DNA of 64,000 nt from Bacteroidota bacterium (GTDB taxonomy: Bacteria; Bacteroidota; Bacteroidia; Chitinophagales; Chitinophagaceae), in NCBI GenBank assembly GCA_020161435.1, contig JAIUNV010000003.1:186001-250000 (forward strand). The letters are read 5' to 3'. The translations under genes were made by a program, and so were the position numbers. Of the stretch, positions 9,066 through 17,205 are shown piece by piece; the first letter of the stretch is position 1, and the number at the start of each line of letters is the position of its first letter. The notes under the pieces are model-generated. The model was given only the letters and a program-made list of their open reading frames with translations. It was not told the origin of the DNA and made no database searches.

Positions 9066-10772
9066 TTATGCCAACTGGTACTCGGCCAGGTTCATGAAAT
9101 ATTGATACAAACTGCGGAGCCTGTTGCGTACCGTGGTCATGGCCATATTGTCGTTCGGGTTAGCCATGTAGGCATTCCACGCATCAGTCCAGTAATGATC
9201 GCTGGACTGACCGCTGAGTAAAATATCTTTTTTGATTTGTGCTTTAGACGCAACAGTCAAAGGAATGCGGTAGAGATACAACAGCGAATCATCAATCAAT
9301 GTATTCGGGTCGCCGGGATTAGGCAGCGTTTTGGCAAAAGCGATGGCATCAAAACGAATGGTTTGTCCGTTGCGGGTATAGCCATTGATGATCATCGTAT
9401 CAGTAAACTGAATGCGCTTCGGCAGCGTGTCGCTGTTGATCCAGATTTCGTAAAACTGCGGCTCCTGATAGTACGCTTTCCAACCACTTACATCGGGCGG
9501 GTCGCCAATGTTTTGTTGCTGATTGGTGGTGTTGGTTTGCAGCCAATTCCACATGGTATAGTTGTTGGCAAAATCGGTCGCCACCGGAAACTGCACATTG
9601 AACTCACGAACCGCACCAATGACCAAATCGGCCGGGCTTTTTATCTGGCATCCCTGATTGAGTGGGTCAAAAAAATGTTCGCTTTTGAGCAGCGCCGCCA
9701 TCACCGTTTTTATTTCATAATTGCCTTGGCGGAAAAGATTGGCTAAAGGTGTTATCACATCAGCTTCTACTTGTGCATCAATATCGTAATACACAAACCA
9801 ACGGTATAGTTTTCGCACAATGTGTTTCGCCACTTCGGGCTGCGCAAAAATCATATCGAGCAGCTCATCTAACTCCTGTGCTCCGTTGGTACCAGTTTTT
9901 CCTGTAATGATTTTGTTGTTGTAAAAACTACTGAATGTTTTGTTGCCGGTATCATGTTGGTTGGCATCAAAGTAACTGGTTACATCGGCATACTTTATTC
10001 GAAAACCAGTGAGCACTCTGGCTGCTTGTTTTACATCTTCTTCTGTGTATTTGCTGTCGGGCCCTTTGCCCAATGTAAATAACTCCTGCAACTCACGGGC
10101 ATAGTTTTCATCGGGAGCATTTTTCAAATTCTTTTCACCATTGAGGTAGCGCAGCATGGCCGGGTCCAGCGTAATGGCTTTCACCATTTCTTTAAAGTTG
10201 CCCAACGCATATTTGCGCAGCAATACATTGTGTTGATAGCAACCAATGCCATAGCTGATATCCACCGTTTCTGTAGCAAAATGATTGTGCCAAAAAAGCA
10301 CCATTTTCTCCTGAATGTTTCGCTCCTGATTCACCATTTGCCCTACCCACCAGGCTTTGAAAGCTGCCCGTCTGCCACTGTTCACAGAGCCATCGTTGGT
10401 ATGTACCGCCACCCATGGCTGGCCTTGTGCCAATGCCAAATCCGGATCGTTAGCCGGTGTGGTTTGCGCATTGGGCGTGTACACTTTTACCGGCACGGTG
10501 CTGCTGTTACCCGGCACCGTAAGCAATGCATCTACCACTGCCGACATCGACTGTCCGCTGAAAAAATCAACATCTGCTTTTCGGGCACCAAACATGGTTC
10601 GTTTCAGCAAATGGATGAGTTCGTTTTTACCCCATGCACCGCCGTACAACTGTACGCCTGATTGCAGGCGTACTTTGCGGTTGGTAGGTGGTGGAGTTGC
10701 TGCTGGCAAGGTAGTTGCAGTAGCAGCATCACTGGTATTGATTGATGTACGGAAGAAATCTCTCCGATCCAT
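9066..10772 (-). CDS. DUF1800 domain protein
   Basis: A 568-residue member of the DUF1800 family, nearly always encoded with DUF1501. It starts MDRRDFFRTS, again a twin-arginine-like motif, followed by an Ala/Thr/Pro-rich linker. The DUF1800 core is visible: HLLKRTMFGARKADVDFF, MVLFWHNHF near residue 150, YARELQELFTLGKGP and DPPDVSGWKAYY. An upstream in-frame codon at 10811 would add 13 residues that spoil the signal, so ATG 10772 is preferred. Function is unknown; the conserved pairing suggests that the two proteins act together at or outside the envelope. Confidence 0.88.
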   Translation of the reverse strand: MDRRDFFRTSINTSDAATATTLPAATPPPTNRKVRLQSGVQLYGGAWGKNELIHLLKRTMFGARKADVDFFSGQSMSAVVDALLTVPGNSSTVPVKVYTPNAQTTPANDPDLALAQGQPWVAVHTNDGSVNSGRRAAFKAWWVGQMVNQERNIQEKMVLFWHNHFATETVDISYGIGCYQHNVLLRKYALGNFKEMVKAITLDPAMLRYLNGEKNLKNAPDENYARELQELFTLGKGPDSKYTEEDVKQAARVLTGFRIKYADVTSYFDANQHDTGNKTFSSFYNNKIITGKTGTNGAQELDELLDMIFAQPEVAKHIVRKLYRWFVYYDIDAQVEADVITPLANLFRQGNYEIKTVMAALLKSEHFFDPLNQGCQIKSPADLVIGAVREFNVQFPVATDFANNYTMWNWLQTNTTNQQQNIGDPPDVSGWKAYYQEPQFYEIWINSDTLPKRIQFTDTMIINGYTRNGQTIRFDAIAFAKTLPNPGDPNTLIDDSLLYLYRIPLTVASKAQIKKDILLSGQSSDHYWTDAWNAYMANPNDNMAMTTVRNRLRSLYQYFMNLAEYQLA

Positions 10773-10914
10773 AGTAAGCAGTTGAGTTGGGTAGACTTGG
10801 ATACCGGGCAAAAGTTACATGGATTAGAGAAATAAACCATACAAGTTTGCGGCCCTCTTCCTTGACAGGCCATTAACACAAAACCGCCTAATTTCAGCCA
10901 CCATAATATTGTAC

Positions 10915-12822
10915 ATGAAAACGCTTCGTCTGTTGTTCTTTTTATTGCTCTTCCACTTTTCAGGAAATGCCCAATGGTACAATCCTGAAAAAGTAAACAG
11001 CAAGCTGCAGTTTATGTACAGCGGCGCCATTGAGCAGCTCACCGATGGTCAGTTTGCTGCAGGCAAAGCCTTGCTGGTAAAAGCATTGAAGCAAGACCCC
11101 AAATTTGTAGATGCCTGGCTGAGTTTGGCAGGCGCCTGCGGACAGCAAAAGCAATACGACAGTGCCATTCTGTGCTACGAAACAGGCATTGCACTCGACA
11201 GCATTTACAGTCGTGATTATTACCTGCCCTACTCCATCAACCTTGCTGGTGCCGGGCGTTTTGAAGAAGCGCAACACATTATTCAACGCTACCTAAACCT
11301 GCCCAACCTGCACCCCCGCAGCAAACAAGCCGCCACATATCGGTCGGGCACTTATGCATTTGCTTTGCAAGCCATTGCCAACAACAAAAGCAGCAAGGAA
11401 TTTCATCCGCTCAATTTGGGCGATAGCATCAACAGCAATCGTAGCGAATACTATCCATCCTTCACGATTGATGATAGCCGTTTGGTATTTACCCGCAGGG
11501 GCATTGGCTTTCGGGAAGATTTTTATCAGGCTTTCAAAACCAGCGATGGCTACAGCTTGGCCAAGCCTATTGCGGGACCGCTCAACGAAGAAGAATCGAA
11601 AGGTGGATTGATGATTTCGCAGGATGGCAGCTGGCTCATTTTTGCCGGCAATTTTGAAGAAGGCTTTGGCGATTTTGATTTGTACATCTGCTACGCCGAC
11701 AACAATGGCTGGAGCGAACCCTTCAATTTGGGCAGCAATATCAACACGGAGTTTTGGGAGAGCAGTCCTACGCTGAGCCCCGATAAACAAACTTTGTATT
11801 TCAGCAGCAACCGGCCCGGTGGTTTTGGTGGCAAAGATTTGTATGCGGTAAAAAGATTGCCCAATGGCCAATGGAGCAAGGCCGAAAACATGGGGCCCAA
11901 TTTCAATACTACTTCTGATGAATTGGCACCGTTTATTCATGCCGATAATCAAACCTTGTATTTCACTTCGGGCGGACATCCCGGCTATGGTGGCAGCGAT
12001 ATTTATGTGAGCCGTAAAGGACCCGGCGGACAGTGGAGTGTGCCGCAAAACCTCGGCTTTCCCATCAATACCATTGAAGATGATGGCAGCCTGAGTGTAG
12101 CGGCCGATGGCAAAACCGCCTTCTTTGCCAGTGCCCGTAGCGATAGCCGTGGTGCATTGGATTTGTATCGTTTTGAACTACCAGAATACGACCGGCCGTT
12201 TAAAACATTATGGGTAAAAGGCGTGGTGCAAGATGCTGAAACGAAAAAAGGTTTGCCCTCTGCCATTGAATTGAAAAACCTGAACAGCGGTGAAGTGTTG
12301 CAAAAAGTAGTCACAGATGAAACGGGCAATTACCTGGTAACATTGCCTGTAGGCAATGATTATTCTTTCACGGTAAACAGACAGGGGTATTTGTTTTACA
12401 GCGATCGGTTTGAACTGGCAGCACAACCAGCTGACAGCACTTACACCAACAACATTTTGTTGCAACCCATTCGCATCAATAGCTCATTAGAGTTGAAGAA
12501 TATTTTATACGAAACCAACTCCTTCCAACTCAACCCCAGCTCCTATGTAGAACTCGATAAACTGGTGCAATTGCTGCAAGACAATCCTTCGGTAAAAGTG
12601 CAAATCAACGGGCATACTGATAATGTAGGCAAGCCCGCCGACAACCTGCTGCTGAGCACCAACCGGGCCAAAAGTGTGGTAGCCTATTTGGTGAGCAAAG
12701 GCGTGGTTGCAACCCGCCTGACGGCAAAAGGTTTTGGTAGCAGCAAACCCATTGCAGACAACAGCACAGAAGCAGGTCGGGCAAAAAACCGCCGCACAGA
12801 ATTGCAGATTGTGGGTTTGTAG
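10915..12822 (+). CDS. TPR / beta-propeller / OmpA-C envelope protein, PorE-like
   Basis: A 635-residue secreted protein with four domains in series. TPR repeats come first (about 20-150), then WD40/PD40-type propeller blades (about 160-420, with repeated LYFSSNRPGGFGGKDLY-like units). A carboxypeptidase-regulatory-like fold follows (about 430-510, VVQDAETKKGLPSA), and last an OmpA-like peptidoglycan-binding domain (about 520-635, INGHTDNVGKPADN). This is the order described for T9SS component PorE, but Bacteroidota encode several paralogues with it. PorE is a lipoprotein; here the signal (MKTLRLLFFLLLFHFSGNAQ) has no lipobox Cys. The codon at 10909 is TTG, so ATG 10915 is used. It likely anchors an envelope complex to peptidoglycan. 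Confidence 0.8.
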   Translation: MKTLRLLFFLLLFHFSGNAQWYNPEKVNSKLQFMYSGAIEQLTDGQFAAGKALLVKALKQDPKFVDAWLSLAGACGQQKQYDSAILCYETGIALDSIYSRDYYLPYSINLAGAGRFEEAQHIIQRYLNLPNLHPRSKQAATYRSGTYAFALQAIANNKSSKEFHPLNLGDSINSNRSEYYPSFTIDDSRLVFTRRGIGFREDFYQAFKTSDGYSLAKPIAGPLNEEESKGGLMISQDGSWLIFAGNFEEGFGDFDLYICYADNNGWSEPFNLGSNINTEFWESSPTLSPDKQTLYFSSNRPGGFGGKDLYAVKRLPNGQWSKAENMGPNFNTTSDELAPFIHADNQTLYFTSGGHPGYGGSDIYVSRKGPGGQWSVPQNLGFPINTIEDDGSLSVAADGKTAFFASARSDSRGALDLYRFELPEYDRPFKTLWVKGVVQDAETKKGLPSAIELKNLNSGEVLQKVVTDETGNYLVTLPVGNDYSFTVNRQGYLFYSDRFELAAQPADSTYTNNILLQPIRINSSLELKNILYETNSFQLNPSSYVELDKLVQLLQDNPSVKVQINGHTDNVGKPADNLLLSTNRAKSVVAYLVSKGVVATRLTAKGFGSSKPIADNSTEAGRAKNRRTELQIVGL

Positions 12823-12903
12823 TTGCTTCCGTCAGTTCATCGTTTGTTGTTTTTGGTTTTTTGTTTGTTCGTTGGTAAGTTCAACTGAAAAAAGATTCAA
12901 TAA

Positions 12904-12937
12904 GGAATAAGCAATAAGAAATATGGAAGTAGGGAAG
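12904..12937 (+). repeat. Degenerate intergenic repeat, copy A
   Basis: A purine-rich segment containing ggaataag and ggaagtaggg/gaag blocks. A related copy lies on the minus strand at 41011-41055, directly after the gldB-like stop. It sits in the 180-bp gap before dprA. Confidence 0.4.
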
Positions 12938-13002
12938 CATTTGCTGAAACCTTGCTTGTGAACTTTGGAACTTTGGAACTAAAAAACACCCGAACCCCCA
13001 AC

Positions 13003-14100
13003 ATGCCCACCGAACTCGAATACCGCATTGCCCTCACACAGGTACCACAAATTGGTTGCGTAGCGGCCAAAACATTGCTCCAACATTTTGGTAACGCCAC
13101 CGATATTTTCAAAGCCAAAAAATCGATGCTCTCTGCTATTGATGGCATTGGTACAGTCAGAGCAGAAAGCATCAAGCAATACACAGATTTTGAGCTATGC
13201 AGCAGCGAAGTGGCTTTTATCGAGAAGCATCACATACAACCATTGTGCTTGCTGGATGAAGCGTACCCAAAGCGATTGCTCAATTGCTATGACAGCCCCA
13301 CGATGCTGTATTACAAAGGAGAAGCCAACCTCAACCAAAGCAGGATAGTATCCATCATTGGCACTCGTAAAAACAGCGATTACGGCAAGCATTGTGTACA
13401 GGAACTGATGGAAAGTTTAGCAGCACACGAAGTACTCATTGTAAGTGGGCTGGCATTTGGTATAGACACATTGGCCCATCGGGATGCGCTGAAACATACA
13501 TTGCCGACCGTGGCTGTGCTGGCACATGGCTTACAAACCATCTATCCTGCGGAAAACAAAAAACTCGCCAAACAAATGCTGGAAGAAGGCGGCGGTATAC
13601 TCACTGAATTCATGAGTGGCACCGGCCCCGACAAACACAATTTTCCTACCCGCAACCGCATAGTAGCGGGTATGGCCGATGCTACAATTGTAGTAGAAAC
13701 GGATGTGAAAGGTGGCAGCATGATTACTGCCGAATTGGCCAACAATTACAACCACGATGTGCTGGCGTATCCCGGTAAAATAACAGACAGTCGCAGCCGT
13801 GGCTGCAACCATTTGATTAAAACCAATAAAGCAGCACTCATTACCAGTGGACAAGATGTACTGGAAATGATGAACTGGCTGCCACAGGAAAAGAAAGCAC
13901 CGGCACAACGCAGTTTGTTTATAGAGCTGAGTGCAGATGAACGGATACTGTACGACCTTTTACAACCATCACCCTTGCACATTGATGAAATCAATTTGCG
14001 CAGCCAGCTCTCCGCCTCTGCAGTAGCTACTGCACTGCTGACACTGGAGCTGCAGGGTGTAGTAGCAAGCCTGCCGGGAAAGATGTATAAGGTTATTTGA
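13003..14100 (+). CDS. dprA: DNA-processing protein DprA
   Basis: DprA binds incoming single-stranded DNA and loads RecA during natural transformation. The 365-residue protein has an N-terminal helix-hairpin-helix-like region (TQVPQIGCVAAKTLLQHFG), the Rossmann-like DprA domain with the signatures IIGTRKNSDYG and VSGLAFGIDTLAHRDAL (about 130-165) and FPTRNRIVAGM, and a C-terminal winged-helix domain (about 300-365). The family length is usually 360-380. A TTG at 12952 opens the frame earlier, but the intervening sequence is low-complexity, so ATG 13003 is chosen. It stands alone, with intergenic repeats on both sides. Confidence 0.92.
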   Translation: MPTELEYRIALTQVPQIGCVAAKTLLQHFGNATDIFKAKKSMLSAIDGIGTVRAESIKQYTDFELCSSEVAFIEKHHIQPLCLLDEAYPKRLLNCYDSPTMLYYKGEANLNQSRIVSIIGTRKNSDYGKHCVQELMESLAAHEVLIVSGLAFGIDTLAHRDALKHTLPTVAVLAHGLQTIYPAENKKLAKQMLEEGGGILTEFMSGTGPDKHNFPTRNRIVAGMADATIVVETDVKGGSMITAELANNYNHDVLAYPGKITDSRSRGCNHLIKTNKAALITSGQDVLEMMNWLPQEKKAPAQRSLFIELSADERILYDLLQPSPLHIDEINLRSQLSASAVATALLTLELQGVVASLPGKMYKVI

Positions 14101-14160
14101 GATGGGACACGGATTTTGTAGATGAAGACGGATTATCGCAGATTATGAACGATAAACCAT
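14101..14160 (+). repeat. Intergenic 'gggacacggatt' type repeat
   Basis: Right after the dprA stop come tgggacacggattt and acggattatcgcagatt. Related wording occurs at 44585-44640 (ttgggacgcggat, twice, then ggattttcgcggagat). Both copies follow a gene end. Confidence 0.4.
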
Positions 14161-14177
14161 TTACGATTTACTTCCAA

Positions 14178-14272
14178 GCATCGTCTCCGGCACGGGACGT
14201 TGCGTTGTATTTTTTTGTATGACTTAGGGAAAGATATAAGACAAACGCAACGTCCCCTGTGGGAGACGTTGC
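14178..14272. repeat. REP-like inverted-repeat element, copy 1
   Basis: Two arms of about 31 nt face each other across 32 nt. The left arm carries gtctccggcacgggacgttg and the right arm caacgtcccctgtgggagac; each arm is itself near-palindromic around a gcaacgtc / gacgttgc core. A second element of the same design is at 35344-35420. No transposase is nearby. The structure resembles paired REP/BIME or MITE-like elements; that identity is inference. Confidence 0.65.
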
Positions 14273-14317
14273 TGGCAAAATAGATAAGACAGATATTTAC
14301 ACCCCAATCAACACCGC

Positions 14318-14617
14318 ATGAACAAAGACCTCATCCTCCGCGAAAAGCTGGCGCTGCAGCGTACCATTATGGCCAACCAAAGTACGTTTCTGGCCTTCTT
14401 GCGTACGGCCATGTATTTTCTGGTGGCGGGCATCAGCATCAATCATTTGATTGATATGAAAGACGGCGGCATCGTTGAATACAGCTTTATGGTCATTGCG
14501 GCTATCCTGCTCATCATTGGTATTGTCAACTACCTGTACCACCGCCGCAAAATCAAAGAGAGTGAGCAGCACATTGGCGATTATAAAATGGCGTACCTGG
14601 AAGCGGATGATGAGTAA
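14318..14617 (+). CDS. DUF202 (YidH-type) small membrane protein
   Basis: A 99-residue inner membrane protein. The N-terminal amphipathic segment ([19 protein letters not shown]) and [15 protein letters not shown] match the DUF202 signature, where an R-T/S-A motif opens the first membrane helix. A second helix spans about residues 56-75 ([18 protein letters not shown]) and is followed by a basic HRRK and an acidic tail. The molecular role is not established. It is flanked by repeat elements on both sides and does not obviously belong to an operon. Confidence 0.75.
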   Translation: MNKDLILREKLALQRTIMANQSTFLAFLRTAMYFLVAGISINHLIDMKDGGIVEYSFMVIAAILLIIGIVNYLYHRRKIKESEQHIGDYKMAYLEADDE

Positions 14618-14624
14618 ATCAACT

Positions 14625-14760
14625 GCTGATGGGCTGCGGTGACCGGAATGTGGCTGAGGCACGAAGCCAGCCCCCGACGCTTCGGTCGGGGCCGGAGCGA
14701 AGCGGAGCATGCAGGGCGCCGGACTGTAGCCGAAGCATGTACAACTGCCGACAGCCCCAG
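14625..14760. repeat. G+C-rich palindromic intergenic element upstream of guaB
   Basis: The segment starts with 23 nt that recur inverted at 35097-35119 with two mismatches (core gctgatgggctgcg). It contains a perfect 7-bp hairpin ccccgac-gcttcg-gtcgggg (14672-14691), and gcgaagcggagc follows. The base composition is richer in G+C than the flanking genes. It looks like a dispersed non-coding repeat rather than a leader peptide. Confidence 0.5.
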
Positions 14761-14765
14761 TCCAT

Positions 14766-14799
14766 TTTTGGCTCGAATAGGTTCGTTACCCTACTTTTG
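14766..14799 (+). promoter_or_regulatory. Promoter of guaB
   Basis: A TTTTG (14766-14770) and a TACTTTTG (14792-14799, exact match to TAnnTTTG) are separated by 21 nt. The ATG of guaB is at 14803, so the -7 box ends 3 nt before it and the message may be leaderless. Confidence 0.65.
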
Positions 14800-14802
14800 C
14801 CC

Positions 14803-16296
14803 ATGGCAACAAAAAAATCTCCCCTTACCAAGTCTGTCGATAAGTTTTTTGGCGAAGGCCTCACCTTCGACGATGTACTATTGGTGCCGGCCTACAGCCA
14901 GGTACTGCCCCGTGAAGTGGACATCAAAACCCGCCTCACCAAAAACATTACCCTCAACATTCCCATCATTAGTGCCGCCATGGACACAGTGACCGAATGG
15001 CAACTGGCCATTGCGCTGGCCCGGGAGGGTGGCATTGGCATTCTGCACAAAAACATGAGCATTGAGCAGCAGGCCGAGCAGGTTAGAAAGGTGAAACGCA
15101 GCGAAAGCGGCTTGATCATCGACCCCGTAACGATGCACGAAGAAGCCACAATTGGCGATGCACTCAAGTTGATGGCCGACAATAAAATTGGCGGCATTCC
15201 CATTGTAGACAGCAAGAACAAACTGACGGGCATTCTCACCAACCGCGACCTGCGGTTTGAAGACAACCCCCGCAAAAAAATAAAGCAGGTAATGACCAGC
15301 GAAGGCCTCATTACCGCACCAGAAGGCACCGACCTGGTAGGTGCCCGCAAAATTTTGAGCAAGTACAAAGTGGAGAAACTGCCTGTGGTAAAAAAAGACG
15401 GCACTCTGGTGGGCCTCATTACCTACCGCGATATTCAGAAAGTGCAGAACTATCCTAATGCAGTGAAAGATGCTTACGGCCGACTGCTGGTAGGCGCTGC
15501 ACTGGGTATTACCGGCGATATGCTGGAACGTGCCGAAGCCCTCATGAAAATAGGTGTGGATGTGGTAACACTCGACAGTGCCCACGGCCACAGCAAGGGC
15601 GTGATTGATGCGCTGAAAACACTCAAGAAGAATTTTAAAAACCTGCAGGTAATAGCCGGCAACGTAGGTACCGCAGCAGGTGCCAAAGCATTGGCCGATG
15701 CCGGTGCCGATTGTGTGAAAGTGGGCATTGGCCCCGGTAGCATTTGTACCACCCGCATTGTAGCCGGTGCAGGTGTACCACAAATAACCGCCGTAATGGA
15801 AGCCAGCGCAGCCCTCAAAGCCAAGGGTGTTCCTGTAATTGCAGATGGTGGTATCCGCTACACCGGCGATTTGGTAAAAGCATTGGTAGCCGGTGCCAGC
15901 ACCGTGATGATGGGTGGCGTATTTGCCGGTACTGAAGAGAGCCCCGGCGATACCATCATTTACGAAGGCCGTAAGTTTAAGCAGTATCGCGGCATGGGCA
16001 GCATTGGTGCCATGCAAAAAGGCAGCGGCGACCGCTATTTTCAGGATGTGGAAGACGGCATTAAAAAACTGGTACCCGAAGGCATTGAAGGCCGCGTAGC
16101 CTACAAAGGCCACCTGAGCGAAGTAATACACCAATACACCGGTGGCTTGCGGGCAGGCATGGGCTACTGTGGTGCTGCAGATATCAACACCTTGCAGGAG
16201 AAAGCGCAGTTTGTACGCATTACCAGCGCCGGCATAAAAGAAAGCCATGCCCACGATATTGAAATTACCCGTGAGGCACCCAACTATAGCCGCTAA
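14803..16296 (+). CDS. guaB: Inosine-5'-monophosphate dehydrogenase
   Basis: IMPDH oxidises IMP to XMP with NAD+, the committed step of GMP synthesis. The 497-residue length is typical. A TIM barrel ([12 protein letters not shown] at 19-30) is interrupted by a tandem CBS pair (about 105-215, the regulatory Bateman module). The catalytic loop GSICTTR has Cys315, and GNVGT with the downstream GGIRYTGD and GMGSIGAM flap complete the active site. An upstream in-frame ATG at 14629 would add 58 residues encoded by a palindromic repeat, so ATG 14803 is used, supported by the adjacent promoter. A strong terminator follows; the gene is monocistronic. Confidence 0.97.
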   Translation: MATKKSPLTKSVDKFFGEGLTFDDVLLVPAYSQVLPREVDIKTRLTKNITLNIPIISAAMDTVTEWQLAIALAREGGIGILHKNMSIEQQAEQVRKVKRSESGLIIDPVTMHEEATIGDALKLMADNKIGGIPIVDSKNKLTGILTNRDLRFEDNPRKKIKQVMTSEGLITAPEGTDLVGARKILSKYKVEKLPVVKKDGTLVGLITYRDIQKVQNYPNAVKDAYGRLLVGAALGITGDMLERAEALMKIGVDVVTLDSAHGHSKGVIDALKTLKKNFKNLQVIAGNVGTAAGAKALADAGADCVKVGIGPGSICTTRIVAGAGVPQITAVMEASAALKAKGVPVIADGGIRYTGDLVKALVAGASTVMMGGVFAGTEESPGDTIIYEGRKFKQYRGMGSIGAMQKGSGDRYFQDVEDGIKKLVPEGIEGRVAYKGHLSEVIHQYTGGLRAGMGYCGAADINTLQEKAQFVRITSAGIKESHAHDIEITREAPNYSR

Positions 16297-16327
16297 GGTT
16301 TCAATACATCATAACGCTAATGCATTG

Positions 16328-16359
16328 CTGCAACAACCAATGGTTGTTGCAGTTTTTTT
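16328..16359 (+). terminator. rho-independent terminator of guaB
   Basis: A 12-bp perfect stem (ctgcaacaacca / tggttgttgcag) is followed by seven T residues. Confidence 0.9.
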
Positions 16360-16508
16360 ATGGGCCAATACGGCGTTAAAAACGGTTGTATTGGTGCTGG
16401 CTGCTGTGCCGAATTAAGTAGTATTTACTTAAAAAATAGCTGATACAAGTTTTTGTTTGTTCATTCGCAATCCATCAGTTTTGTTCTAATCAAACTATTG
16501 AGCCCGTT

Positions 16509-17117
16509 ATGAAAATATTATTGGTTTCGGCTACGCAATTGGAGATTCAGGATTATGTGTTGAGTGCGCCACACCACGACATCCTTATTACCGGAGTGGG
16601 CCTGCATGCAGCCACGTACGAACTATCTGAGCAACTGCATGGACATCGCTATGATTTGGTGATACAGGCGGGAGTGGCAGGTGCATTTGAAGGCAGCGGC
16701 CTCAAGATGGGCGATGTAGTAGCGGTGAAGCAAGATGCTTTTGGTGATGCCGGCAGCTACGAAGCCAATCAGTTTCATTCGCTGCAGCAGCTGGGCCTGA
16801 GTACCGAAAAGGAATGGCTGGTCAATCCGCACAACATCATCAATAAACTGCAAATGCCGCATGTAAAATCTATTACCATCAACACAGTAACAGACTACAC
16901 CCCTTACGTGCAAGCATTGCAGCAAAAATGGCAAGCCGATATTGAAAGCATGGAAGGCGCTGCCCTGCATTATGTATGCAGTAAAAAGAACGTGCCCTTT
17001 GTGCAGCTGCGGGCCATCAGCAACTATGTAGGCGAAAGAGACAAAACCAAATGGATGCTGGCCACGGCCATTGCCAACCTCAATGCTGCCGTAAAAGCAC
17101 TGATAGATTCGCTGTAA
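16509..17117 (+). CDS. mqnB: Futalosine hydrolase
   Basis: MqnB cleaves futalosine to dehypoxanthine futalosine and hypoxanthine in the futalosine route to menaquinone. The 202-residue protein belongs to the nucleoside phosphorylase/MTAN-like fold. ITGVGLHAATY and QAGVAGAF are the N-terminal glycine-rich strands. DIESMEGAALHYVC (about 152-165) carries the conserved nucleosidase glutamate, and RAISNYVGERDK contains the Asp of the base-binding site together with the NxVGxRD pattern seen in MqnB. Its location 88 nt upstream of mqnD on the same strand supports this function over a general MTA/SAH nucleosidase. Confidence 0.88.
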   Translation: MKILLVSATQLEIQDYVLSAPHHDILITGVGLHAATYELSEQLHGHRYDLVIQAGVAGAFEGSGLKMGDVVAVKQDAFGDAGSYEANQFHSLQQLGLSTEKEWLVNPHNIINKLQMPHVKSITINTVTDYTPYVQALQQKWQADIESMEGAALHYVCSKKNVPFVQLRAISNYVGERDKTKWMLATAIANLNAAVKALIDSL

Positions 17118-17137
17118 TTTTTTTTGACAATACATTG

Positions 17138-17182
17138 ACGACCGTTCCCATCTTCGCAACTGCGATTGAACGGAACGGTCGT
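17138..17182. promoter_or_regulatory. Nested inverted repeat between mqnB and mqnD
   Basis: A perfect 11-bp inverted repeat, acgaccgttcc (17138-17148) and ggaacggtcgt (17172-17182), encloses a second one, tcgca-ac-tgcga (17153-17164). It lies 24 nt before the mqnD start with no T-tract, so it is more likely an operator or leader structure than a terminator. A weak -7-like tttctttg overlaps its end at 17182. Confidence 0.5.
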
Positions 17183-17205
17183 TTCTTTGCCCATATTTCT
17201 CTGGC

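Noticed and set aside
14629..14802. N-terminal extension of GuaB
   Set aside because: The sequence is a palindromic repeat and lies upstream of the likely promoter; homology starts at 14803.
14878..16254. Long open frame antisense to guaB
   Set aside because: It mirrors the guaB codons, is rich in His/Tyr/Cys, matches no family and has no promoter.
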